From assembly GCF_000208865.1 (NCBI RefSeq), contig NC_018396.1, positions 1,426,001-1,490,000 on the forward strand: DNA of 64,000 nucleotides, written 5' to 3'. This document shows positions 23,690-35,500 of the stretch, in pieces. Origin of the DNA: Neospora caninum Liverpool. Lineage: Eukaryota; Apicomplexa; Conoidasida; Eucoccidiorida; Sarcocystidae. How positions within the stretch are numbered: the first letter of the stretch is position 1; the number at the start of each line of letters is the position of its first letter. The translations under genes and the position numbers were made by a program. The notes beneath the pieces are model-generated. The model ran no database searches. It worked only from the letters and a program-made list of their open reading frames with translations, and was not told where the DNA came from.

Positions 23690-25240
23690 TCAGTTGAACC
23701 GAGAGGAGGAGGCCAACACAGGCACTACCTCGAATTCGGGCTCGTCTTCAACGGCATCAACCGAGATATCGGACGCCTCGTCAGGTTCGACAAAGCGGTG
23801 TTTGATCCGTTGGAGGCGGTCCCGCCTGCTGGAGTACGTTCGAGCCCGGCGACGCGTCGATGATCTGGCTTCACGCTCCAGCGGCCTCGACAGGAGCTCT
23901 TCGAGGTCCAGGTGGAGCTTGGAGTCGTCCAGCTTTTTTTTCTGCTGCCCGGTCCGTCTCTTGCGTCTGTGCATATAAGTCCCGAAAGCTGCCGCACCGA
24001 CAATTGCAGAAATGAACAGGAAGCTGAGCGTGAGTTTGGAGCTCGCGGGCATCTCTGCCGCGAAGGCCGGTTCACTAGGAAGAGACAGCACGCCCTTCTC
24101 ACGGAAGACTGCGGCGTCCTTTTTCTGTTCTTCCCTTCGATCCCTCTGCAGCTTCTGTTGGGCCAAGTCGACAACGGTGCGCAGTTTCTCATACAGCTTT
24201 GGGTCACTTCGGTCCATGATGTACGGATTTACCATCCGTTCAAGAATAGCCTCCTCAAGGTAAGCCATACCCAATCCTAGAGAACCCATGGCTACGCGGT
24301 CTTCAGGGCGAAGTTGCTCGAGAGCATTCGCCGCGCGCTTCCTCGCCTCCTCCCTTCCAATCTCTATCACTTCCTCAACTTGTTGTTCTTTGTTGACCCT
24401 CCGGAGCGCCTGTTCAAAGTGAACAGGTGTGGTGAAGTCGATCTTCTCCGTTACCATGCCCATGAATTTTTCTCGGTTGGACCTAAGCTCCTTGAAAAAG
24501 TCCACAACTGAATGGAGAGCTTCCGTGGTCTCTTGTGAGGGCGAGATAACTTCAACGCTGGAGATGCGCGATGCCACAAGTTGTTTCACTTCAGCAGAAA
24601 CGTTGATGTTGTGGAGCTTGTATGCCAGGGCCGGGTCCTCTTGGATGAACTCAGCCATCGCGCGTTTTTCTACGTCAAGAGCGAATTTCTGGAAAAGACT
24701 TTTGACAACGTCTTCGGTATCAAAGCGTGGCGCCGAAGGCTGCCTCTGTTTCGGTCCCCATGGCCGTCGGGTACTTCGCGGTGTCTCCGGCGGTGGCTGA
24801 GCAACCGTCAAGTCCAGGACAAGGCCGTCCACTCGGAGCCTCTCGCCGAGCTCCACCAGTTTCCTTGCTCGCGCTTCACGGTCAGGTCCGTCCAATACGA
24901 GTTCGCTGGCTGTCGAATACATTGTCTTCCTAGGAATGCCCACAAAGCCCAATCGCGCTGCGGGATTTACGTCTCCCTCGTTCTCTGGCGGCAGAGAGTC
25001 GGAAGCATCAGGCCAGTGCAGTTCCTCGCTGTCAGCTCCATCATCTGAAGCCGCTGCGTTTGTAGAAATGAGTGTGAAGGAGGCGCTGATCAAGATAAAC
25101 AGAATGGAGAGTTGGGGGCCGAAGCGTGCAGCCCGTTGGCACCCTGACAAGGCTGCCAGCGACGTTGGCCGCCGCAAGCTGGAGGCCGGCATGCCGAGGA
25201 AACGCGGTTGGGCGGGGGGGACCGTAGATTCTTCCATCAT
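23690..25240 (-). CDS. Putative secretory-pathway membrane protein of unknown function, 516 residues, single exon
   Basis: The frame continues upstream to 25375 but only from a GTG; the first ATG is at 25240 (two in tandem, the second with A at -3 and G at +4). A hydrophobic stretch LSILFILISASFTLIST at about residues 44-61 precedes Ala-Ala-Ser and looks like a recessed signal peptide, as in many coccidian secreted proteins. The lumenal part (about 65-395) is helical and charged, with Pro-rich spacing near 155-175. A single membrane span, LTLSFLFISAIVGAAAFGTY, lies at about 401-420, followed by a very basic stretch (HRRKRR) and an acidic C-terminal tail. No RRLxE (TEXEL) export motif was seen. 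Topology would suit a dense-granule, rhoptry-neck, micronemal or ER protein; none can be chosen from sequence alone. I do not recognise the family. Confidence 0.75.
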   Translation of the reverse strand: MMEESTVPPAQPRFLGMPASSLRRPTSLAALSGCQRAARFGPQLSILFILISASFTLISTNAAASDDGADSEELHWPDASDSLPPENEGDVNPAARLGFVGIPRKTMYSTASELVLDGPDREARARKLVELGERLRVDGLVLDLTVAQPPPETPRSTRRPWGPKQRQPSAPRFDTEDVVKSLFQKFALDVEKRAMAEFIQEDPALAYKLHNINVSAEVKQLVASRISSVEVISPSQETTEALHSVVDFFKELRSNREKFMGMVTEKIDFTTPVHFEQALRRVNKEQQVEEVIEIGREEARKRAANALEQLRPEDRVAMGSLGLGMAYLEEAILERMVNPYIMDRSDPKLYEKLRTVVDLAQQKLQRDRREEQKKDAAVFREKGVLSLPSEPAFAAEMPASSKLTLSFLFISAIVGAAAFGTYMHRRKRRTGQQKKKLDDSKLHLDLEELLSRPLEREARSSTRRRARTYSSRRDRLQRIKHRFVEPDEASDISVDAVEDEPEFEVVPVLASSSRFN

Positions 25241-28200
25241 TTCTCTGGAGGCTTGGAATGGGTGCCCAGGCAAAAACAAAACTGTTCCGAGGCTGCCTGT
25301 GAAAGGAGGCGCATGGAACTCAACGAATTCCGGGCGACCAACCGCCCGACACTGAACGTCTCCTCTATAACGCACAACGGGCGGCGGGCACGCTTGGGTA
25401 GGGGAGGAAGGCGCAAGCTACCCCCAGAAGAGTTGGGAGGCGCAAGCAGCGTATCGTGTCTGAAATTCACACACGTAATTGATCCCTTCTCTACGCACTG
25501 CCACGGGTGCTCTGCGAGCGGCGTACGGCGCGTGCACCCAGGAGGTCGAGTGCGAGCAGGCTCGGCAACAGGCGGGCAAAGCTGCAAAGGTCCAGGGAGG
25601 AAAAGTCCGACGACGGAGAGCAGAATTCAGTCGAAATGAAACGAAGGGCAGAGAGGTGAAAGAGGAAGAGTCACTGACAGACTTTGAACTTTCTCATTTG
25701 GCGATACGTCACACAAAAAAGGCGAGTATAACCCCACGGCCTGCTCGTACACACTCTTCGCGGGCACAGTGCCACCGGGCAGCGGCGGCGCCTTTTTGAG
25801 TCCCTCGGTTTGGGGGCACTTTGCGAGGCCCCAGACCCGCCGACTTTTGGAACGGAGACACATTTAGCCACGCGCGACAAGCGCCACGTCTCCGCGAAAT
25901 GCTGGCTTCACTCCCGCAGATACATTAGATTCGAGACGGGGCTGTTTTTCCAGGATGTTGTTGCAGTGTGCAGTTGGGATTTTCTAGTCGTTGGCCATCG
26001 TGTTGAGCACTTGTGTTTCCAAGGGTTGTTCCTAACTGCATGGCGGGGACTGGTAGTCGAAATGTGTTCCACCACGGAGACGTCCGCTTGCTCACTTTCA
26101 CTAGGGATTCTCAACATTTTCGCTGCACCGAGATTCGTGAGTTGTTGTCCTCTGGAGAGACGCCCTGGAAAAACCACCATATAAGGAGTTGCCATTTCGG
26201 GATACGAGGCGGCTCGATCCTTTCTCGCTGGCAGCAATAGTTACCTGAGCAGGCAGGTGTCCAGGTGAGGGCTACACGCATTTGTGTTTCGTCCAAGCAC
26301 GCAAAAAGAACGCGAGCAACTCTGAAGGGCACAAAGAAAACTGCGCGGTTTCTGTTCGATGTTGATAGGGTCGGAGCATGAAATTGACAAAGATGCATCC
26401 ACAGGTCTCCGATGGCGTTCTTCTCTGGTCCGCGGTGGCGGGTTCCGCTTGTGAATCTCTACGAAAAGCACCAAAGTCAGGTTTTGCCGTTACACCTTTA
26501 GAAGGCATAGTCAGGGATGTTATCGAGAGAGAAGCCGAGCTGTTCCCCTGAGGAAATGTGAAAATTCTGGGCAAGTGCTGCAGATTTCGGCTCGTTCCAT
26601 CGGGCGTCTTAGGTGATGGTACGAATGGAAGGAAGCGTCATATACACACCATCGAGAGAGAGGAAGGCAATCGCGGCAGCGTAAACGGCATGATTTCCTG
26701 TCCGTCGTGGCTGACCGGACACTGGCGTAGGGTTGTTCGTCGTGCGTCGTGCAAAACGCTATGTGCCAAGCTATTGTGTACCATCGCACACGCGACCAGC
26801 AGTGGGAAGTAGACTTTCGCTTCCTTGGCAAGACCGCCGGCTTTGTCGCGCTGGATCAAATTTGCTTCACTGGAATACGCCGAGTGTTTGAGAAGCGTCC
26901 TCTCGAAGCTTCGTCGGTTTCTCTGGTTTTCGGTCGTGGTTTCGGAACCGCTACTGAGTCTGGCGAGCATCCCTCCACACCAATTGGCAATATCTATGCT
27001 GACAGGACACGCAACAGTCATCTTGCAGCCGGTGGCGGGGAGGTGGAATATCCTCTGGCGTGCAGATGTATGCATTATTCTCGGTCTGCCACTGAATAGA
27101 GGTCTTATCATTAAGTGAAGCCGCCAGTTTTCTCCGAAGAATCAAGGTCTCTCGTGGCAGTCGCATCTCACAAGCATCTGCCCGGGCCCAATCGGCAACT
27201 TCTGAGTCGTGCCTGATGGGAAGAAACGCTCTCAAACGTGTGGCAGCTCTTCTTGTACCCGGACACACAGTTGTGTGCACACCTGGCTATAGGAGACTAT
27301 CGTCAATTTCAATGCCACATTAGAGCACTCGTCTCCCCGTGCGGCTGCTAACCTCTGCCATCCAATAATTGTGCCCTGAAGTCAGCATGCCCACAGGAAA
27401 CGAGGTGGTCAGACCCCCGGGAGACAAGAATGCACAGTAAACCGGTTTTTCGCGCGGTTCAGAAGCGCTACGATGGCTCTGCTGCTGGGGGCGTGCTTCC
27501 CGGTTGACGTGAACTCCTGCAGATGACCAAGGCGAAAAAACGCTTGAGACTAAACCTCGGTTGTTCCCTGTTACTCATTCTGGCTCCAAATAGGTATATC
27601 TGGAACGACTGGCCTCTCCTATTCGTGTGAGGCAGTCCACCACGTCCGCTACGCATGTTGGCATCCATGGGGATTACACGACAATCAGATGCAAGTCAAT
27701 CTCTTCGGCGTATCGTGTACCTGGCGCGGTACACAAACAACAAAAAGTAGAGCTTGCAGATGCATAATGGCGATTTTAGCAAGAACGGTGACGGCTTTTT
27801 TTGAGTACAGGCCAGTAACGGCAACACTCTTACACGTTTACGGGGCTACCCGTAGAATCTGTCGTTTGTTCCTGCTTCGACCGTCGCTAGTGTTTCTGAT
27901 GTTGCATCTGTTTAGGCTGGCAAACCAATATCAACAACTGCGCACAAACGGTCTCGTGGAGTTGTGCATGCCTCAAAACTGACTGAGTTCGGCACCTCTC
28001 GGTAGTTGGAGTCCTCGTATTGAGTTGCATTTCGTTTCTTCACGCAGACACTTGGCGGAATCACCACCGATGTAAAAGCCCTGCGTTAGGTCACAGCACA
28101 CTCCAAATAATTCCTTTCGAGCAAAACAGTGACAGAGACCCACGTTGACACGTATTTTTGTTGACAAAAAGTACGGTTTTATCTCAACGCCACGTCTCCA

Positions 28201-29197
28201 GTCGTGAGGGCAAACAGCTGGTCAAATTATCATGTCGTCATCTTGCACGCTTTGAAGTCTGCACACACAGTGGCGATGAAGAACATCTGGTGAACAACAG
28301 ACAGAACAATCATGCAGACTAAGACCTGAGGGATCTTTCCTAATTTTTCAGTTTTTTCTTAAGGCAACCCCGCGATGTGTTGGCCCTGATTGCCGGCCGC
28401 CTAGCCGACGGTGGAACTTTGCGCGAGATCAGCTTTCGCGGTGTCTCCATTCTTCCCTGTGGCTGACCGTCTACTTTTTGTACCCTTGTCCGTGCCACGT
28501 TCACCGGATCCTGAAAAAAAGTCCTTCCCTTCAGTTTTGCCTTCTCCCGCAAGGTATGGGACTGTTTTTTGACAACAGTCTCTCTCCCACTGCATGCTCG
28601 GGATTCGCGAACTGGCTGCATAGGGTCCAGAACTTTTTATCGCGTCGCGTTTTGTTTGAACGTGGTTTCTGTGTATCAGGTCTTTTCATGTCATGAAATG
28701 AAGCGACACGTCGGCGCCTGTAAAGTTCACCTCAGTAGACCGGTCGTTCTTTGGGATCACTCCAGTTTATGGTTTTTCTTGTCAACAGCGTCGCATACCC
28801 GCCTCCTGCCGTTGAAGGCAGCGCCGAAGTCAAGTGCCGGAGCGAGACAAGTTCATGAATGTCTTTTTGTCCCTTGATTTACCCCTTTCCTGTTTAATCA
28901 TTTTGTCGCCTGCGTCTGTTACTTGCGACCGCAGACGCTGCTTTGATGTACGGACTTATTCTCTCCCCGTAGCGCGCAGTGTTTTTTTACGTCAACGGCG
29001 GTCCTGTTCCTCATAGCAAAGGTTGAGGAAGTTCTTTCAGATTCTGACCACGCCAGGGAACCGTTGCACCGCTCTGTCTACTAAACATTGTCTTTTTCTC
29101 GGCGTTTCACCTGTATTTCCCTCTTAGCCTTCCTTTCTTCTCGTCACCTACATTTATTTCCGACCGGAATCTCCGAAAGTGCGCTGCCCTATCGAGG
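25241..29197. other. Divergent spacer between the membrane-protein gene and RAD16
   Basis: About 4 kb holding the 5' flanks of two divergently transcribed genes. It is AT-richer than the genes on either side. Short open frames occur on both strands but none shows ATG context, splice sites and coding bias together. I see no structured element or RNA gene. Confidence 0.5.
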
Positions 29198-29535
29198 ATG
29201 AGTGGACGCCAAGACGAGAGCGCCTCGCTGGACGCTCTTTTCTCTGCCGCTCGTCGTCTGCCTCCACTGACTGTGGAGGAATGCGCCTTCGACGCCGAGT
29301 CGAAAAATTGGGTGCCGCATGCAGCCATTCGAAGACTGAAGAAAAAAGAAGTCCAACAGCTTCGCCATGTACGCCTCATAGTTCAAAAGGCCCCCACAGG
29401 TACACTGCTCGATATGGGTGACCAGCCGCCCCACCGAAGCCGGAAACAAAACGCGCAGCGAGGCAAGGGGTTTTGAGCCCCGCTATATCTCTGCAAAGAA
29501 AGCAACAGCAAGGTCCTCATATATATAAACATATA

Positions 29536-29586
<51 letters not shown>

Positions 29587-32500
29587 CACTTCAGCGCAGA
29601 CGACGTGAACTGTTTGCTGGCTTCTTGCAGTGTGGCCGCGTATAGTTCCCTTTTCATATGTTCGTTTGTTCACTGGGCGTGCCGGTAGTTGATCGCGCGG
29701 TTGGGGCTGTGCTTGGGTTTGTGCCTCTTCAGGGCAGAGCAAATGTCGCTGCTGCGGCGGAAAGATCGAGAAGGGCGAGGCGCGTCTCGGCTACCCGACG
29801 GCGGATCCGCGAGGGGCATTCGGTCTCCTCACCTGCTGGCTGCATCCGCGTTTCAGGTGTGCCAGAGTCATTCTCGAGGAAATTTTGCAGGCTCAGTTGG
29901 GAGACAGGGACCGCACGGATATCGCGCAGCTCCTACAGAGAACGAAGGAACAGGAGGACAGTGAAGAGGCCGTCAAGGACGAGAAGGCAATCAAGGACGA
30001 GAAGGCAATCACGGACGAGAAGGCAATCAAGGACGAGAAGGCGATCAAGGGCGAGAAGAACCCCCCGGTGGGGAGGGACAGCAAGGACGCGGAGCGCAAG
30101 GCAGATAAAAACGGTAGGGAGAGAGAAGGGTGAGGGAGAGCTTGCAGTTTTTTGTCACGGTGGGTAAACCACAGGCATATAAATACACGGACAATCGTTG
30201 TGATGCGTGCTGGTGTCCCTGTGCAGAGAACTGTCTGCCACTCGATCCCAAGGAAGAAACTGAAGCGAGCGTCTCCACCGCCGCGTCGTCGCCGTCGTCT
30301 CCTTCGCCTTCTGGGTCGGCCGTCGCCTCCGTGAACAGCACGCATGCGCTCTTGGGTGAACACCTCGAACTTGCTGCTCTGTGTCACGGCCTCGACGACC
30401 TCGAGGCGGCGTCTCTGGCATACGTGAAGGCGCAGTTCGGCGCAGCGATTCACAGCGTGGTAGCCCGTGCCGACGCGGAGGCTTTGCTTGCGGCAGAGAA
30501 GAAGAACGCAGATGGCGATGCGGAATTCCCTGAAGATGACATTGCCGCGGTCATGCGCGACATCGTTAAACGCCGAATTGAAGGGCGACGGCCTGCGCCG
30601 TCCGACCTCATGGTATCGCTCCTCCCTTTCCAGGAAGAGGGTCTCTGGTGGCTTTGCCGACAGGAACAGTCCGAGGTGCGAGGCGGCATTCTCGCCGACG
30701 AAATGGGTAAGACTGCGCGCGGGCGAAGCCGCTCGCGACCTAAAAAACCCGCGCCAAGCCCCGGTCAAGGGCCAGCGGGAAGGCTGGACAACACGCCGTG
30801 GACGCCGGGGGCTCGAAGCCTCAAATTACGTAAATACATCTATAAATACATCTATAAATACAATATATATATATATATATTCTAGCTCAGAGCTGTGAGC
30901 ACGGCGAGATGGCCAGACAACAGATGCAAGTCCACACTCTTAGAAGCCCCAACAAGGAGGGATCATCACTGCCGAGCTCAGACGCCTCGAGCAGCCGCTG
31001 CGTCCTCCGACGTGGCAAGCAGCGCTGAGGTTCCCTTAGGGTGAGGCTTGACTCGTCGCAAAGGCCATTAGGCTGTGGCCCCACAGACCCAGAATGGTCT
31101 CTTCGCATTGCTCGTCCCTTCGACTGGTCGCCCCTTTTCTTTCGCTTCGTCCCTGGATCTTGTCCTCATGGGTCTTCTGCTAGTTGTACCCAGCGCACCT
31201 CGCCCGTGTGGTCTGCATGTTGCGAGTGCGCGTTCCCCTCTCTTTTAACGCACGCGGTTCGTTTTTTCTTGAGGCTCCGCGTGACTCTCTTCCTTCGTCG
31301 CGTGTGCCGCTCAGGTATGGGTAAAACGATTCAGATCATTTCCTTGATTCTCGCACGTCCGTTTCCTCCTCTGCCTCGCCCCCTGCGCCCCAGTGCGTCC
31401 TCCCGCGAGAGACATGCGCTGCCTCGCGTCGGGCAAACGCTGGTGGTGACGCCTCTGGCCGCCCTGCTGCAGTGGAAAGGCGAGCTAGAGAAATTCGTCA
31501 GACCGGGGCGACTCTCGGTTCTCGTCTACCACGGCCCGTTTCGCCAGGGCCTTAAGTCAGAGCTGGAGAAGCACGACGTCGTGCTGACCACCTACTCGAC
31601 GCTCGAGCAAGACTTCCGCCGCGAAACCAACAAACACAAGGTTCTCTGCAAGGTAGGAAGGAACCGGAAGGGAGTGCGGCAGACGAGGGAGAAATGCGCG
31701 CAGGGACGCGCGAAACGGCAGGAAATTGGATATGCGGGACACGCCTGAGGGCGGGGTCGCAAAGAACGGGAATCGAGGCGGGAGGGAAAATCGCAAAACA
31801 GAACTGACAAGACACACATGCTGGGAAGGCGAGGGAGGGAAGGGCGGCGAATCGAAAGGCGGGGAGGGAAGATGGCGAAGCTCACGGGAGGCGGCAAACA
31901 CATGAATGAGGACGAGGAAATGGAAGGCAGGGAAACGCAGCGAAACCGGCAGACGCGGGAACGAGAAGGGGAAGCAAGCTGCAGCTGTCTGCGGGGGGTC
32001 AAACCGCTCGGCTTTCACGCAAAGTTGTATTTTGAGCGACGACCTGAAGCTGACGCTTTTTTGTTAACACAGGCTGGACCGGTTGTTCTCCTCTGTAGGG
32101 CGGCCAACTGTGCCTTTTCTTTCCGTTTCGAGGTGGTTGTCTCCACAGTCGCCGGGGGCGGCGCGATTTTGTGTCCCGCCCTCCACAGTCGCCGGGGGCG
32201 GCGCGATTTTGTGTCCCGCTCGGTGTCGCCGTCGTGGCCTCCCTGCCATCGCTACGTCGGTGGAAGTCTCCCTTCTTGTTTCTCCATCTTGTCGTGCTGC
32301 CCTGAATCCCCTGCGCTGGTCTCTGCGGTTTCCGCAACGTCCGGTCCTGTCTTCCTGCGTTCCTGTCGGTTTTCAGTACTGCGGGCGTTTGTTTCTCCCC
32401 GACAAACTCGCAATTCACCAGCGGTATTTCTGTGGGCCAGCGGCGGTACGGACAGCGAAGCAGCGTTTGACGACGCGGAAGCGGGGGACGGAGAAGGCGA

Positions 32501-35500
32501 TGGAGACGCTTCAAATCACTTCTGAAACGGCTCCAATCGTGGTTGAGGAAGACGAGGGCGCCGGAACTCAAGAGCGGGGCCGGAAGAGAAAACGGAATGG
32601 GAGCAAGGGGGAGGAGTCGAGGCAGGACGGAAAGGCAGGCAAGCAGGCGTCCTCGTCTTCTTCTGCGTCTTCTTCCGCGTCTTCGTCGTCAGCGTCCTTT
32701 TTGCCTACCCCTTCGAATGTGATGAAGGAACTGATGGCGGAGGCGAATCGGGATCTCCGCGATGTCGGGCCTTCCTGGGTCTTTCCGAAGCCCCTTCGTT
32801 TCGCGCGGCGTACGCCGTATTCGCCGAAAGCGGAGAACGGGAGCACAGCTGCGCAGAACGGCCAGGCGCCGGCGAAGAGAGAGCTCACGTCCAAGGACGA
32901 CGCCGCGGCCTCCGAGGCTTCTGAAGATGAAGCCGAAATCAGTAGAGCTGTACAGCAACTCCTCGAAATGGGGTACGATCGCGACCGAGCTCTGGCGGCT
33001 GCGTTATCGTGCAACGGGAGCATCGAAGACGCCGTGCAACTCCTCGCGGAGGACAAGGTTGGGGGCGACGCGGGCCAGCGCAGTTCCGACGAAGAAGAGG
33101 AAGAAGAGAGCGCGCGGGCCGAGAGGGACAGAGCTCGGACGTTGCGGCACGAGCTCCGAATCAGCAGAACCGATGTGCCGCGACAGAAGCTTCCTGTGCT
33201 CCAAGGGCTCCTCAGACGCTGCGGCCTTCCGACGAGCGGCACGAAGCAGCAACTGGTCACCCGTCTCTGTCGATTCCTTTTCGAAGAGGAGGACATGTCG
33301 GATGAAGCCGAGGCGTCCGGCGAGGAGCCCCGACGCGGGGACAGAGGGCCGAGGCGCCGCGAGAGGCCAGCGAAGAGCAAGAAAGGGGCGTGCGGCGGGT
33401 TGAGACGAAGCGGGGAAGGCGTAGACGGCGCATCGGAGAACGAGGCAGCAGGCGAGCAACCGCGGCGTTCCCGAAGACTTCGCGAAGTGGCAGAGGCCGC
33501 CCAGGAGATCCAGAACGGGGGATCCGCCGGAGGACGCGAGGCATCCGCCAAGAAGGGCGGGGAGAAGGCTCGGACGACTTGCGCCCCGAGGGGCGCAACG
33601 ACGCCCGGCAGCGCGAGCGCGTCCACAAAGCAGACAAAGGGGAAGAAGGCGCCCGTGTCGAAAAGAAGGAAGAAGGCCGAATGGTGCAGCTCGTCGTCCT
33701 CGTCTGACGAAGATTACGAAGAAGAAACAGACTCCTCGTCCGTCAGTTCCGCCGCAGACGAGGAATCCTCGTCGGAGGCGTCCTCGCTGTCGCCTTCCGA
33801 GGCTGAAGAGTCGGCGGACGAGGCGCCAGCACGCCCTCGGCCAGCCGCGCGGCCCGTCGCTTTGCCTGCCTCGTCCACGACCGACGAGGACGGCGAGCCG
33901 GCGGGAGGTCTCGTGGACGAGGAAGAGGACGAGAACGACGAGGCGGTCAAGCAGCTCTTGCGCCAATCAATGTTGCACAGCATTCTGTGGCAGCGCCTCG
34001 TCCTTGACGAGGCGCACCGCATCAAGTCGCGGAACAGCAGCACTGCGCAAGCAGTCTTGGCCTTGCGGACGGCGACCTTGGTCTGCCGAAGGGAGGGCGA
34101 AGTCGTCGCGGTGCATGCAGCGGGGAACGGGGATCGCGAGGACGCGGCAGGAACCCTGAAGGCGGAGACGAGCAACAAGCGGAACCGGAGAAAAACGAAG
34201 GCGGTCGAGCGAAAAACGCCGGAGAAAGAGACCAAGACGACGGGCACAGAGACGGAAAACCACGCAGAGACAACCGACACCCACCTTGAGGCTTCTTCGA
34301 CGCAGCTTGCAAACGGTGGAGGGGCTCTGGTTCTACGAGAACGAAAGGAGGGAGAAGAGGCGAGCGACGAGGTCGCGTGGGAACTGAAAGTCGGAGGCAG
34401 TCGGTGGTGCCTAACGGGCACGCCTCTCCAGAACCGGATTGGAGAGCTTTTCAGTCTTGTCAAATTCCTCAGAGTTTATCCCTACGCCTACTACTTCTGC
34501 AAGAGGCCTGGATGCACGTGTCGGTCTCTGCACTTTCGCTTCCACGAGGGCAAGTAAGGCGACTGAAAACGCTTCGCGCTGTCTCGGCGTCGCTTCCCGA
34601 TCTGCGCCGCCTGGCGCCGACTGCCTCCGCCTGGACCGACGCACAGGCTTCGACCTAGCCCTATTCTCCGGCGCTGTCTCCTTGCCCGGTTCTGCTACTG
34701 TTCAACCCCGTTGCGTCGCGCGTTTCTACGGCCTCCTGGGTCTTCGCCCGCCACGTCTCCGCTGCGGCTTCACTATCTTGGCGCTTCTTGGGACGCGTCG
34801 GTTTGTGTTTGTCTCCTCCGTGTCTCTCCTGTGTCGTCGCGGTCTCCCTGCCGCAATCGCTGATGCGGGGTCTGTTCTTCGAAGGGCTCTTCGCACCGGT
34901 CCGTTCCTCGTATCCGTTGACGCGTATTCGATCAACCTAACAGAGAAGCACAAGATGCACTCCCCACTCCTTCTCTCTGCTGCGCGGGTATCGGCGCCGG
35001 CACCGCCCGCTATGCTTCGCCGGGGCGTTCAGTGCTTCCACGCGGCGCTTCCGTCCATCTTGCGTCTGTGCTGGCCGTTCAGACACTGCGTGAAGTGCGG
35101 GCACACGCGCATGAGTCACTTCTCGCTCTTCAACCAGAAAGTCATCAACCCCATCAAGCGCTGCGGGTACCAGAACGAGGGCGTCGTTGCGTTGAAGAAC
35201 CTCAAGAGAGACGTAAGCCGCCTGCGCGTGCATGCTAACGGCCGACGCGGAAGTCCTCTCGCCTTCGGGCAGTGTGTCGCGTCGCCTGCACAGACTGCTG
35301 CGTCTTTGCCGCTCCGTGCCTCTCTTGTGCAGGTTCTGGATACGATTATGCTTCGCCGGACCAAAGTCGAACGAGCTGCAGACGTGAAGCTTCCCCCGCT
35401 GACTGTGCGCATTCGCCGGGACGCCCTCTCGCCGGAGGAGCGCGACTTTTACGAGTCGCTTTTCAAGCAAACTGCAATTCAGTTCGTGAGTTCACTGAGG

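Noticed and set aside
25241..25375. Longer N-terminus for the membrane-protein gene
   Set aside because: The frame opens only with GTG; the first ATG is at 25240.
29521..29590. TA-rich tract considered as an origin or promoter element
   Set aside because: It is a simple dinucleotide run inside an intron, like others in the window; nothing supports a special role.
31041..32525. Read-through frames over RAD16 intron 4
   Set aside because: Splicing 31652 to 32377 restores phase and a C2HC finger; the read-through frames contain the tandem duplication and no motif.
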